From an uncultured Eubacteriales bacterium (GTDB lineage: Bacteria; Bacillota; Clostridia; Oscillospirales; Acutalibacteraceae), in NCBI GenBank assembly GCA_905198155.1, contig CAJKBQ010000055.1:1-11124 (forward strand): 11,124 nucleotides of DNA. The letters are read 5' to 3'. The notes below the pieces were generated by a model. That model ran no database searches, was not told where the DNA came from, and saw nothing but the letters and a program-made list of their open reading frames with translations. The position numbers were made by a program, and so were the translations under genes. Shown here piece by piece: positions 1-7,422 of this stretch (position 1 is the first letter of the stretch; each line of letters begins with the position of its first letter).

Positions 1-1
1 C

Positions 2-112
2 GTGAACCTCGGAACCGACCCGGTTTTCTGCCCGTCCGGCGCAATCCTGCTGCAGGCGGAATGCGACGGTGACACGCTGCACCCGTTCGGCTGGCGGATC
101 ACGGCGGAGTAA
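2..112 (+). CDS. C-terminal fragment of an unidentified protein
   Basis: An open frame enters from the left edge and stops at TAA 110-112, leaving the last 36 residues. The tail reads ...FCPSGAILLQAECDG...FGWRITAE. The G-x-I-x-L-Q-x-E pattern followed by a short strand resembles the last strands of concanavalin A-like sugar-binding or hydrolase domains (DUF1080 / 3-keto-disaccharide hydrolase type), but 36 residues are too few to assign a family. The fragment is followed 22 bases later by a strong hairpin, so it is probably the last gene of its transcript. It converges with the GRE gene at 227-2485. The reading frame is likely real because of the hairpin after it; the family is a guess. Confidence 0.5.
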   Translation: MNLGTDPVFCPSGAILLQAECDGDTLHPFGWRITAE

Positions 113-134
113 TCCATCGCGTTTCCCAATCGCA

Positions 135-170
135 ACCATCGCCCGGATCATGCACGATCCGGGCGATGGT
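135..170. terminator. Perfect 15-bp hairpin between convergent genes
   Basis: Bases 135-149 pair exactly with 156-170 around a six-base loop (ATGCAC), a GC-rich stem (ACCATCGCCCGGATC). It sits 22 bases after the stop of the left-edge gene and before the end of the convergent GRE gene. There is no long T-run on either strand (GTTTGAATATT follows on the plus strand), so it may act as a bidirectional terminator or an RNA-stabilising stem rather than a textbook intrinsic terminator. Confidence 0.7.
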
Positions 171-187
171 GTTTGAATATTCCCCCT

Positions 188-206
188 AAAAACGGCAATC
201 CGGCCG
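188..206 (-). terminator. Possible weak terminator of the GRE1 gene
   Basis: Read on the minus strand, CGGC-CGGATT-GCCG is followed directly by five T (A188-192 on the plus strand), about 20 bases after the GRE1 stop. A second small stem, GCCATG-CCG-CATGGC at 211-225, lies between it and the stop codon. The stems are short, so the larger hairpin at 135-170 may be the real end. Confidence 0.35.
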
Positions 207-226
207 CAGCGCCATGCCGCATGGCA

Positions 227-2485
227 TCACTCGTAAAAGTTTCTGGTAATGACCTCCTGCTGCCATTCCGGCGAAAGCGACGTGAACTTCGCGGAAAACC
301 CGCATACCCGTACGATCAAATCCGGGTATTTCTCCGGGTGTTTCTGCGCGTCCAGCAGCGTTTGCTTCGACACGCAGTTCAGCTGGAGCGATTCCACCGC
401 CGTTTTTGCGGCGGCGCGCAAAAACGTTTCGCACACGTCAAGCGATGCCGAGCCGGGCAGGATGATGTTGATCACGTTGTCTCCGGCCAGCTCCGTCCGG
501 TCAAGCGCGGCCATCGAATTTACAACGCTTGTAACATACGGGATTTTTTTGAGCCTTGACGGCGTAAGCCCCTGGGCAAAATAGTCGCCGTTGTGCCGTC
601 CGTCCGGCGTCGCAAGCGTTTTTTCGCCCCAAAACCGGATCTCGGTGTAGGTCAAATGACCCAAATTCACCTTCCCGCCGCGCGAGCCGGTCAGCTCCGA
701 CAGCATCCGGTACAGATCCGTGTTCAGCCGCTTGGCCAGCGCGCACGATTCCGCGCTGCCGTCGCCCCATCCGCAGCAGTGGATGGCGTCGCGGCGCATT
801 TCATCGAACCCGTCCCAATTGTTTCGGACGGCGTTCAGCAGTTCGTGCAGCGGATACTTCTTTTGGTCAAAGCACAGCGTTTTGATCGCCAGCAGTGAAT
901 CGACAATATTCGGGAACCCCACGCACATATAGCATTCATCCCCGTATCGGGTACCGCCGTTTGTGAAATCGCGCCGTTTTTTGATGCAGTCGCCATACAG
1001 CGACGAGAAAATCGGCAGCGGATCCACCTGATCCCAAACGTGTCCGCCGATTGCGGCGATTCGGTTCCGCTCCCGGAACAGCGTACGGATGTTGCCGCAG
1101 GTGATTTGATACACTTCCTCAAAATCCTTCGCATCGTCAATCCCGTTGAACTGCATCCCCACTTCCGTCATTTTGTCCGTGCGGTTGTGGATTTGGTACT
1201 CAAACGCTTTCAGCAGGTTCACATAGTTCCCGCCGTCTTTGAACCCGCAGCAGTTTTCCTGGATCCCCCAGCACCCCGCGACGATATAATCCCGCGCGTC
1301 CGCCTCCGATATTCCGCTCCGGATCAGCGCCGGGATCGCCGCGTCGTCGTTATGGTAAAGAATCGTGCTGGTTCCGCGGATCACTGGCGTGTTAATCATA
1401 TCCAAGTATTCCTTCGGCGAATCTGCCGAAAACCGGCACTTGATTTTCGGGAAGATAATTTTCTCTTCGGCGCTGGCTTCCAAAAACATTCTGGTCAGAT
1501 CATTAAATACCGGGTTCCCGTTTTTGTCACAGCCGCCGAGCACATAGGTGTTTTCCAGCTCATGATCCCCGTACCCGATCATTTTCATGTCGTGATCCTG
1601 ATGACAGTCGAACATGATCAAAAACTGCGCAATCAGCGCAAATGCCTCGTCCTTTGTCATTGCGCCGGATCGGATATCTGACTCGTAAAAAGGCAGCAAA
1701 TCCACGTCCACCCGGCCGAACGAGTTCGGCCCGACCCCTTCCAGCGAGCCGATGACCTTTCGCATCAGCGCATAGGTGTTCAGCGCTTCATAAAACGACG
1801 CGGGTTTTTCCCACGGGCAGCGCTTGGCCGAAACCGATATCCGTTTCAGGTTCGCGTTGTCCGGCTGGGTTTTAAGTAATTCGTCCGCCTTGTCCGCAAA
1901 TTTTTCGCTGATTTTCTTGACGCACAAAAGCCCCGTGCATACCGCAGACAAAAACTGCCGTTCCTCGGCGTTGTCCGTATGGGCGAATGCATTTTCGGCG
2001 TCCTGATATACGCCTTTTAATCCCTTTTCAAAAATCGGTCTGCAATTGACCAAAAAGTGCTGGGAATCATCGTTATATGCGCCGCAGATCAGGTAAAACA
2101 GTTCACGGCGCTGGCGCCGCACCAGCGCCCACAGCGCCGGGTCTTGCTCGGCGAATTTATGCTCGTTTTTCCAGTAGGTCCATCCGCCAATGTGACGGGT
2201 GTACTGCCGCCCGTCCGTTTTGTCGTTCCCATATGTTCTTGCGCCGTCCGAATAGCCGGGAATCGTCCCGGTTTCGTAATAAAACGGTGCATTTTCAAAC
2301 AATACCGGGTCGAGGACGTCGGCAATCACGCTGTATTGCATCGCCTTCATCTCATACGGTGACATTCCTTCCCGGTAAAGTGCATCCAGCTGCCGCATCC
2401 CCGCATCCATACACTTTTCTGCGTGTGCATACGAAGCAGTTCTGTAATATTTTTTCGTTTCATCGCGCAGTTCCTGATAGTTCAC
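227..2485 (-). CDS. PFL-like glycyl radical enzyme with non-canonical active site (GRE1)
   Basis: A full-length 752-aa glycyl radical enzyme; the family catalyses radical C-C, C-O, C-N or C-S bond cleavage in the anaerobic cytoplasm. The C-terminal radical site is RVCGFSAKF with Gly729. The thiyl-radical Cys is most likely Cys405 in AGCWGIQEN. From memory of E. coli PflB, DYAIACCVSP aligns without gaps so that Cys405 matches PflB Cys419, while PflB Cys418 is Gly404 here; so it is not a pyruvate formate-lyase. The Glu two residues after the Cys in radical dehydratases is Gly407, so it is not a standard eliminase either. A Cys412-Cys413 pair follows closely. The start is GTG at 2485, with AAGGAG (2495-2500) nine bases upstream. 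It is divergent from an AraC gene and has no adjacent activase; the only one in the window is at 6358-7269. The substrate is unknown. Confidence 0.93.
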   Translation of the reverse strand: MNYQELRDETKKYYRTASYAHAEKCMDAGMRQLDALYREGMSPYEMKAMQYSVIADVLDPVLFENAPFYYETGTIPGYSDGARTYGNDKTDGRQYTRHIGGWTYWKNEHKFAEQDPALWALVRRQRRELFYLICGAYNDDSQHFLVNCRPIFEKGLKGVYQDAENAFAHTDNAEERQFLSAVCTGLLCVKKISEKFADKADELLKTQPDNANLKRISVSAKRCPWEKPASFYEALNTYALMRKVIGSLEGVGPNSFGRVDVDLLPFYESDIRSGAMTKDEAFALIAQFLIMFDCHQDHDMKMIGYGDHELENTYVLGGCDKNGNPVFNDLTRMFLEASAEEKIIFPKIKCRFSADSPKEYLDMINTPVIRGTSTILYHNDDAAIPALIRSGISEADARDYIVAGCWGIQENCCGFKDGGNYVNLLKAFEYQIHNRTDKMTEVGMQFNGIDDAKDFEEVYQITCGNIRTLFRERNRIAAIGGHVWDQVDPLPIFSSLYGDCIKKRRDFTNGGTRYGDECYMCVGFPNIVDSLLAIKTLCFDQKKYPLHELLNAVRNNWDGFDEMRRDAIHCCGWGDGSAESCALAKRLNTDLYRMLSELTGSRGGKVNLGHLTYTEIRFWGEKTLATPDGRHNGDYFAQGLTPSRLKKIPYVTSVVNSMAALDRTELAGDNVINIILPGSASLDVCETFLRAAAKTAVESLQLNCVSKQTLLDAQKHPEKYPDLIVRVCGFSAKFTSLSPEWQQEVITRNFYE

Positions 2486-2644
2486 AACTCATCACTCCTT
2501 TTTGTTTTCTGATTACAGTGTACAACGTTTTGGGCGGAATGAAAATGAAAAATCAAGAAATTGTTTGAAATAAGGAAATAAAAATTTGCAAAATCCAAAT
2601 TTTATGATATAATAATTCCGATAGAATCGGAAGGAGTGAAAAAT
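2486..2644. promoter_or_regulatory. Divergent GRE1 / AraC1 control region
   Basis: This AT-rich region separates the divergent GRE1 and AraC genes. It contains an exact 8-bp inverted repeat, AAAATTTG (2581-2588) and CAAATTTT (2596-2603), covering the -35 and spacer of the AraC promoter, a possible operator. A second one, TTCCGAT-AGA-ATCGGAA (2616-2632), lies between the AraC -10 and its RBS. On the minus strand only a weak GRE1 promoter is seen (TTTTCA 2545-2540, 17 bp, TACACT 2522-2517), as expected for an activator-dependent gene. The GRE1 ribosome site is AAGGAG at 2500-2495. Confidence 0.5.
2585..2613 (+). promoter_or_regulatory. Sigma-A promoter of the first AraC gene
   Basis: TTTGCA (2585-2590), a 17-base spacer and a perfect TATAAT (2608-2613) preceded by TGA (2605-2607), an extended -10. 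The predicted transcript starts near 2620, just ahead of AAGGAG at 2631-2636. The fit to the housekeeping consensus is very good. Confidence 0.8.
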
Positions 2645-3397
2645 TTGGCGTTCTGCAATCTGAAAATAAAGGCAATTGATTGTGTGGTAAAGTTCACCGC
2701 GAAAGAAATGAATTTCGAGGTTCGCAATCGGCACAATCATATCATCGGGATTCATCTTTCCGGCAGCGCTGTGCACCATTTCAAAAACCAGACGTTCACC
2801 ATCCGCGAAAGCTGCATCTATTTTCTGAATCAAAAAGATGATTATACGGTAAAAGTGTTGGAAAAAGGCGTCGCGTTCTCGGTTCATTTCACCACATACG
2901 AACCGGTCGATACCGACAGCTTCTGCATCAAAACGCCCAAACCCAGCGAAATCGTCCGGCTGCTCAGCCTGATCGAAAGCGAATACTACGCCAAAAAAGA
3001 CGAGCTGGGGCTGATGTCGGATCTGTACGCCCTTTGCGCCGAAATGAATAAAATTCATCAAAAAGCATACTTTCCCATCGACAAAAGAATGGCGGCCGCC
3101 GAAACGTATCTCAATACGCATTTCACGGAGCGCAATTGCCTTGCGGAGGCGGCCGCGCAAAGCCGGCTTTCCCGCAGACGGTTCAACGATCTGTTCAAAA
3201 GCTGTTTCGGGCTGACACCGAACCGGTACCTGGTCAACCTGAAAATCAATTACGCCAAAAACCTGATCAGCACCCATTATTTCAGCATATCGCAAATCGC
3301 CGAAATGTGCGGGTTTTCCGACCGGTATTACTTCTGCAAAGTGTTCAAAGCCGAAACCGGTGCGACCCCCACCGAATACAAAAAACAGAACGGATGA
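2645..3397 (+). CDS. AraC family transcriptional regulator (AraC1)
   Basis: A 250-aa AraC/XylS regulator. The N-terminal ~130 residues look like a small-ligand sensing (cupin-like) domain; the last ~100 hold the two helix-turn-helix units, the first around LAEAAAQSRLSRRRFNDLF and the second around SISQIAEMCGFSDRYYFCKVF, ending with the family signature GATPTEYKK. I chose TTG at 2645: AAGGAG (2631-2636) is eight bases upstream. The GTG at 2636, in the same frame, overlaps that ribosome site and cannot use it. The gene is divergent from GRE1, which suggests it controls GRE1 in response to the GRE1 substrate or a related sugar or polyol; that role is inferred from position only. No ligand can be named. 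Confidence 0.92.
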   Translation: MAFCNLKIKAIDCVVKFTAKEMNFEVRNRHNHIIGIHLSGSAVHHFKNQTFTIRESCIYFLNQKDDYTVKVLEKGVAFSVHFTTYEPVDTDSFCIKTPKPSEIVRLLSLIESEYYAKKDELGLMSDLYALCAEMNKIHQKAYFPIDKRMAAAETYLNTHFTERNCLAEAAAQSRLSRRRFNDLFKSCFGLTPNRYLVNLKINYAKNLISTHYFSISQIAEMCGFSDRYYFCKVFKAETGATPTEYKKQNG

Positions 3398-3464
3398 TGG
3401 GGCAGGCAATTTTTCAGCCGCCCTGCATTTCCGCATTCCAAAAAGATCGGAGAAAACACATAAA

Positions 3465-3994
3465 ATGGAAATCGAAACCAAGCGCCTGATCCTGCGGGAA
3501 CTGACGGAGTCGGACGATGACGCGCTGTACCGTGTCCTGGACGATTCGGACATCCGCGGCACCCGCCCGATACGTTCGACAAAGCGCGCGTCCGCGGCTG
3601 GATTCGCTGCAACATCGCGCGCTATCAAATATTCGGCTTCGGGCTGTGGGCGGTCTGCCGCAAAGACACCGGCACGCTGATCGGCGACTGCGGCCTGACC
3701 ATGCAGCGCATCCACGGCGCCATCCGCCCGGAAATCGGGTACCACATCCGCCGTGACCAGCGCCGTGCCGGGTACGCCGCCGAAGGAGCTGCCGCCGTCC
3801 GCGACTGGACGTTCCAGAACACGCCGTTCCGAATCCTGTATTCGTACATGGATCGCGAAAATATCCCCTCCGCCCGCACCGCAATGGCCTACGGCTGCCA
3901 ATGCACGGAGATATTCGAGGAGGACGGCCGCACGGTATGCGTGTATGCGGTAACGCGTACGGAATGGGCGAAAAAAAGCCAGGGGGAATCGTGA
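3465..3994 (+). pseudogene. GNAT N-acetyltransferase, frameshifted
   Basis: This is a RimJ/RimL-type GNAT acetyltransferase (acetyl-CoA-dependent N-acetylation) read in two frames. From ATG 3465 the first part is MEIETKRLILRELTESDDDA...DDSDIRG, the typical start of this subfamily. After about 3558-3562 the homologous reading continues in the next frame: HPPDTFDKARVRGWI, then FGFGLWAV, TLIGDCGL, PEIGYHI and NIPSARTAM, the acetyl-CoA binding core and C-terminal strands. One missing base near 3560 explains the break; the original frame instead stops at 3680. The corrected protein would be about 176 aa, normal for the family. Either the gene is dead or there is a sequencing error. A weak RBS (CGGAGA, about 3448-3453) precedes it; it follows AraC1 by 67 bases and may be co-transcribed. 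The stop lies within the following hairpin. Confidence 0.85.
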
Positions 3995-4012
3995 TTAAAT
4001 CACGATTCCCCC
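3982..4012 (-). terminator. 14-bp hairpin terminator shared by GNAT and GRE2
   Basis: GGGGGAATCGTGAT (3982-3995) pairs perfectly with 3999-4012 around a three-base loop. The stop codon of the GNAT frame (3992-3994) is inside the left arm. On the minus strand the stem is followed by TGGC and seven T (A3971-3977 on the plus strand), so it is a good intrinsic terminator for the GRE2 operon, about 155 bases past its stop. On the plus strand no T-run follows, but the stem may still end or protect the AraC1-GNAT transcript. Confidence 0.8.
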
Positions 4013-4113
4013 ATACAACGATACGGACGCAATCCGCCCCGAAGGAGCTGCCGCCCGCCGCAGTAATTTTCACATATCCTGCGGTTTTGTGCCCAAAGAA
4101 GTTTTTCCCGTCA

Positions 4114-4136
4114 TTGCTGCACCCAAGGTGCTGCAA
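4114..4136. other. Small hairpin after the GRE2 stop
   Basis: TTGC-T-GCACC (4114-4123) pairs with GGTGC-T-GCAA (4127-4136) around CAA, with one T-T mismatch. It lies in the 3' tail of the GRE2 transcript, upstream of the main terminator at 3982-4012. It has no T-run; its role is unknown, possibly RNA stability. Confidence 0.35.
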
Positions 4137-4166
4137 TCCTGCCCCATCACGCGCCGCGCGGCAGGG

Positions 4167-6317
4167 TCACTCCGCCCCGGATTCCGACCGCCGAATAAAA
4201 TCGTCCTGTTCCGCGCGCGCCAAATCCACAAAATACGCGTTCCATCCGCACACGCGCACCTGCAGCGTACGGTATGCATCGGGATTGCGCTGCGCGTCCC
4301 GCAGCACGGCGGGGTCAAAGATATTCAGCTGAATGGCGTATCCGCCGGACGCAATGAACGTCCGCACCAGCCCGATCATTGCGGCCAATCCGTCCGCCCC
4401 GGCGACAGCCGACGGATGCAATACGGCGTCCAGCACCGTGCCGTTTGCCAGCCGCCGTCCGTCGATGGCGCACGCGCTTTCGATCAGCGCGGTGATCCCT
4501 TCGCGATCCGCGCCGGTGACGGCACCGATGTTTTTCGACAGCGGCGCCCCGCACCGCCGTCCGTCGGCGGACGCCGCCGTCAGCCTGCCGAACGTCGTGC
4601 ACCAATCGACCGAAAATGCCCCCGACCGGAACATTCCGCCCCGCCCGTTGGGCTGACGGTTGATGCGATCGACAACGGCACACAGCAGTTCGTTGGCGAC
4701 CGTGTCTACCGCCGGATCGCCGCACCCGAATTTGGGCATTTTGCGGACGCAGCGCAGCCGCAGCGGTTCCTGCCCGGCCCAATCCGCGCGCAAAACCTCG
4801 CGCAGCTGCACCAGCGTCAGCGCGTGTTCCGCAAACACCAGCTGCCGAATCGCCGCCAGGGCATCGGCGGCGGTTCCCGTCCCGAACACATTGATCGACG
4901 TGTCATTGTACTGCGCGCCGCCGGCGTAAATATCGATTCCCTTTGCGCGGCACACCGCCATCCCGCCGGAATACAGCGGCGACGGGTTAATTTCCGGGTA
5001 GCACGCCTCAATCGCGCGCATCCGCCGCATCGACTGGTCGGCGAAATACTGCCCCTGCCGGACGACTTCGGCGAAAAACGCATCGAAATCCGCAAATTCG
5101 TCGGCGCACGGCAGCCCGACAAGCGTATCGGTGCGCAAATCGCGCCCGCCGTTCAGCGCGGTTTCGACCGCTTTGGGCAGCGACACCCGCCCGGCGCATG
5201 TACACGGTGTCTGAACCCCCATTGCACCCGGCTCATAACACCCGATCAGCACATAATTTTCCGCGTCCGCACGCGCCACCCCGCTGCGCACCAGTGCTTC
5301 GACGATGACGCGGTCGCTGCACAGCACGAAGCTGCTGCTTCCGGCGCGGATCAGCCGGCACACCGCCGTCAAAATCGATTTCGGCGTCCGGTCGGACACC
5401 CGCACTTGGATTTTGGGGCTGTAATTCCCCAGTTCCCCATAAATCCGCAGCATCCGCAGCACCAGCGCCTCCGCCGCCGGGTCGCCGTCTGCGCCGATGC
5501 CGCAAATCGTAAACGGCAGGTTGGGGTCAATTTGGAAATCGTTCAGCCGCGTGAAAAAATACCGCAGCAGCTCGTCGGTGGTGTCGTCGGTCGGGTACCG
5601 CAGCAGCAGCACGTCCAGCCGCCCGAACGTCCGTACGTTTTCGCATTCCACATGGGTTTGCATCCGGTACACCAGCAGCACCAGCTGCATCGCCTCATAC
5701 ATCGTCTGCGGCGCGCGCGCCGCAATTGCCCGGAAGTTTTCCGCCATGCACGCCGACGCCGGGTGCGATGCAGCGTATGCGTCGGCGGCATTGGCAAACC
5801 GCAGCGCCAGCCGGATCATCGCGCGCCACACCGTCAGTGCCCGGTCAAAAAACGGCCGGTGCGCATCGTCGGCAGCCCGCCAGCCATCTTCCAGCGCCTG
5901 CACGGTGCCCGGCAGCCCCAGTGTCAGCAGCGACGCCCAATCGGGGCAGGTGTGGCTGAAATCTTCGTCGCCGCTGTATGCGCCGCACACTGCGCCCACA
6001 TCGGTTTCCGACCAGTTTTCCGGCGAAGCGGCGCGCGCCGCTTCGCTCCATTGACTGCGGTACCGTTGGATTCGCCCGCCGTGGTCGATCCGGTCGGCGA
6101 ACAAATCGCACGGCGACAGTTCCAACGGCGCGTGGTCGAGCAGATAGGCGATCATTTCGGCCTTGATGTCGCCGTGCGGCCGCCCGGACGATGCAATTTC
6201 TGCCAGCGCCGCGTCCAGCTGCGCCGCAGACTGCCCCGTGGCGGGGTCAAATACCGGATGGTCTTTTCGATTTTCGATTTCCGCGCGGTCACGCGCGAAG
6301 CGAAACGGGATACGCAT
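4167..6317 (-). CDS. Glycyl radical enzyme, dehydratase/eliminase type (GRE2)
   Basis: A 716-aa member of the pyruvate formate-lyase-like glycyl radical superfamily. The radical glycine is Gly691 in RVCGWNAYF. The catalytic loop is IGCYEPGAM with the thiyl Cys360 and general-base Glu362: the Cys-x-Glu pair shared by radical eliminases such as glycerol/propanediol dehydratase, choline TMA-lyase and hydroxyproline dehydratase. This predicts 1,2-elimination from a hydroxylated or aminated substrate, but nothing visible fixes which. It is at the short end for the family, with no N-terminal extension that would target a bacterial microcompartment. ATG 6317 has AGGAGG (6325-6330) seven bases upstream. 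It lies 40 bases downstream of its activase and ends before the hairpin at 3982-4012. It is rich in Ala and Arg and clearly more GC-rich in codon use than GRE1, so the two are not recent duplicates. Confidence 0.94.
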   Translation of the reverse strand: MRIPFRFARDRAEIENRKDHPVFDPATGQSAAQLDAALAEIASSGRPHGDIKAEMIAYLLDHAPLELSPCDLFADRIDHGGRIQRYRSQWSEAARAASPENWSETDVGAVCGAYSGDEDFSHTCPDWASLLTLGLPGTVQALEDGWRAADDAHRPFFDRALTVWRAMIRLALRFANAADAYAASHPASACMAENFRAIAARAPQTMYEAMQLVLLVYRMQTHVECENVRTFGRLDVLLLRYPTDDTTDELLRYFFTRLNDFQIDPNLPFTICGIGADGDPAAEALVLRMLRIYGELGNYSPKIQVRVSDRTPKSILTAVCRLIRAGSSSFVLCSDRVIVEALVRSGVARADAENYVLIGCYEPGAMGVQTPCTCAGRVSLPKAVETALNGGRDLRTDTLVGLPCADEFADFDAFFAEVVRQGQYFADQSMRRMRAIEACYPEINPSPLYSGGMAVCRAKGIDIYAGGAQYNDTSINVFGTGTAADALAAIRQLVFAEHALTLVQLREVLRADWAGQEPLRLRCVRKMPKFGCGDPAVDTVANELLCAVVDRINRQPNGRGGMFRSGAFSVDWCTTFGRLTAASADGRRCGAPLSKNIGAVTGADREGITALIESACAIDGRRLANGTVLDAVLHPSAVAGADGLAAMIGLVRTFIASGGYAIQLNIFDPAVLRDAQRNPDAYRTLQVRVCGWNAYFVDLARAEQDDFIRRSESGAE

Positions 6318-6357
6318 TGTAATTCCTCCTTATATACATTAAAATGGGATATATCGG

Positions 6358-7269
6358 TTAATCTGTCAGTGCAGGCGAAAAAGCATTCAGCCCGCAGCCG
6401 CGCAGCGTGTCCACCGCGCGTACCATCATGTCCCGCGTTGGCACGATGTAATCTTTTCCCGGATAAGTCATTCCCAGCGCGTCATATTTGCTGTGCGCAT
6501 ACGCGTGATACGGCAGCACGCGCACGCTGTCGAAGACCGGATTTTTCGCCAGCAGCGCCCCAATGGCCGGAATTTCGCCGTCGTTCGCGCCGGGAATCAG
6601 CGGAATCCGAATCTCGATCGGGATTTGCCATGTGCCGCAATATGTCAAATTATCCAAGATAACGGCATTTGACCGCCCGGTCAGCGCGCGGTGGACGCCG
6701 TCGTCCGCAGCCTTCACATCGTACAAAATCCGGTCGGTGTGCGGCAGCACCGCGTCCAGCGCGTCGCGCCCCGCATACCCGCATGTGTCCAGCGCAGTGC
6801 GCACACCGTGCGCGTGCAGCAGCCGGAATACCTCCGCCGTGAACGTCGCCTGCATCAATGGTTCCCCGCCGGACAGCGTGACGCCGCCACCAGAATTGGC
6901 ATAGAATTCCCTGTCCTGCATCAGCAATTCCACCGCGTCCGCCGCCGCAATGCGCCGCCCGTACAGCGTCAGCGCCTCGCCCAAACATTCGTCGGCACAC
7001 TTGCCGCACGACCGGCAGGCCGCCCGATCCAGCACGTGGCCGCCGTCCGTCATCCGGTGCGCTCCGGTGGGGCAAACCGCCGCGCACGCGCCGCACCCGA
7101 TGCATTTCTGCGCCCGATACGCCAGCTGCGGCGCCGCATCCAGCCCTTCCGGATTGTGGCACCATTGGCAGCGCAGCGGGCATCCTTTCAGAAACATCGT
7201 CGTCCGAATGCCTGGTCCGTCGTGCACGGCGAACCGTTTCAGCTGCAAATAAGTTCCATATACTGTCAT
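6358..7269 (-). CDS. Glycyl radical enzyme activating enzyme (radical SAM)
   Basis: A 303-aa radical SAM activase that uses S-adenosylmethionine to form the glycyl radical on its partner GRE. The SAM cluster motif is GCPLRCQWC with Cys30, Cys34 and Cys37 (C-x3-C-x2-C). Two ferredoxin-type 4Fe-4S motifs follow: Cys56, 59, 62, 66 (CIGCGACAAVCP) and Cys85, 88, 91, 95 (CRSCGKCADEC). The insert with two extra clusters is typical of activases of non-PFL eliminases and is absent from PflA itself. SGGEP at 133-137 is the SAM-binding strand. ATG 7269 is chosen because AAGGAG (7278-7283) is eight bases upstream and the conserved sequence begins immediately with TYLQLKRFAVHDGPGIRT. It is the first gene of the operon with GRE2, so GRE2 is the likely partner; being the only activase in view it may also serve GRE1. 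Confidence 0.95.
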   Translation of the reverse strand: MTVYGTYLQLKRFAVHDGPGIRTTMFLKGCPLRCQWCHNPEGLDAAPQLAYRAQKCIGCGACAAVCPTGAHRMTDGGHVLDRAACRSCGKCADECLGEALTLYGRRIAAADAVELLMQDREFYANSGGGVTLSGGEPLMQATFTAEVFRLLHAHGVRTALDTCGYAGRDALDAVLPHTDRILYDVKAADDGVHRALTGRSNAVILDNLTYCGTWQIPIEIRIPLIPGANDGEIPAIGALLAKNPVFDSVRVLPYHAYAHSKYDALGMTYPGKDYIVPTRDMMVRAVDTLRGCGLNAFSPALTD

Positions 7270-7302
7270 ACAAACTGCTCCTTCCGGTTCGTTTCTGCCC
7301 CC

Positions 7303-7331
7303 AGTATACACCGATTTGCGCGGAAAGTAAA
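7303..7331 (-). promoter_or_regulatory. Promoter of the activase-GRE2 operon
   Basis: On the minus strand TTTACT (7331-7326), a 17-base spacer and TATACT (7308-7303). The start would be near 7296, about 27 bases before the ATG. Close to the sigma-A consensus, so some basal activity is possible without the neighbouring AraC. Confidence 0.65.
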
Positions 7332-7353
7332 TGGGATATTCGTCAGATTTTCG

Positions 7354-7391
7354 ATTTTCGGACAGAAACCGATTGACTTTTGCCCGAAAAT
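7354..7391. promoter_or_regulatory. Inverted repeat, candidate AraC2 operator
   Basis: ATTTTCGG (7354-7361) and CCGAAAAT (7384-7391) form a perfect inverted repeat with a 22-base gap, covering the -35 and much of the spacer of the AraC2 promoter in the divergent intergenic region. A short tandem (GATTTTC GATTTTC) at about 7347-7360 partly overlaps the left half. AraC proteins more often use direct repeats, so the exact binding mode is open. Confidence 0.4.
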
Positions 7392-7401
7392 ATGCTAAGC
7401 T
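7373..7401 (+). promoter_or_regulatory. Promoter of the second AraC gene
   Basis: TTGACT (7373-7378), a 17-base spacer and TAAGCT (7396-7401) preceded by TGC, an extended -10. The predicted start is near 7408, leaving a very short leader whose first bases are the AGAGGAG ribosome site at 7408-7414. Confidence 0.6.
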
Positions 7402-7422
7402 GAACGCAGAGGAGTGATGCAA

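Noticed and set aside
227..2485. Calling GRE1 pyruvate formate-lyase (pflB)
   Set aside because: The adjacent double Cys required at the active site is absent (Gly404-Cys405).
2513..3901. A 462-aa open frame on the minus strand antisense to AraC1 and GNAT
   Set aside because: The plus strand carries clear AraC and GNAT motifs; the antisense product is a low-complexity shadow with no conserved features.
4089..6662. An 857-aa open frame on the plus strand antisense to GRE2
   Set aside because: It is rich in Arg, Pro, His and Gln, has no recognisable motif or ribosome site, and is explained by the GC-rich codon use of GRE2 on the other strand.
7373..7422. A riboswitch or attenuator ahead of AraC2
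   Set aside because: The predicted leader is only about 15 bases, too short for any regulatory RNA fold.
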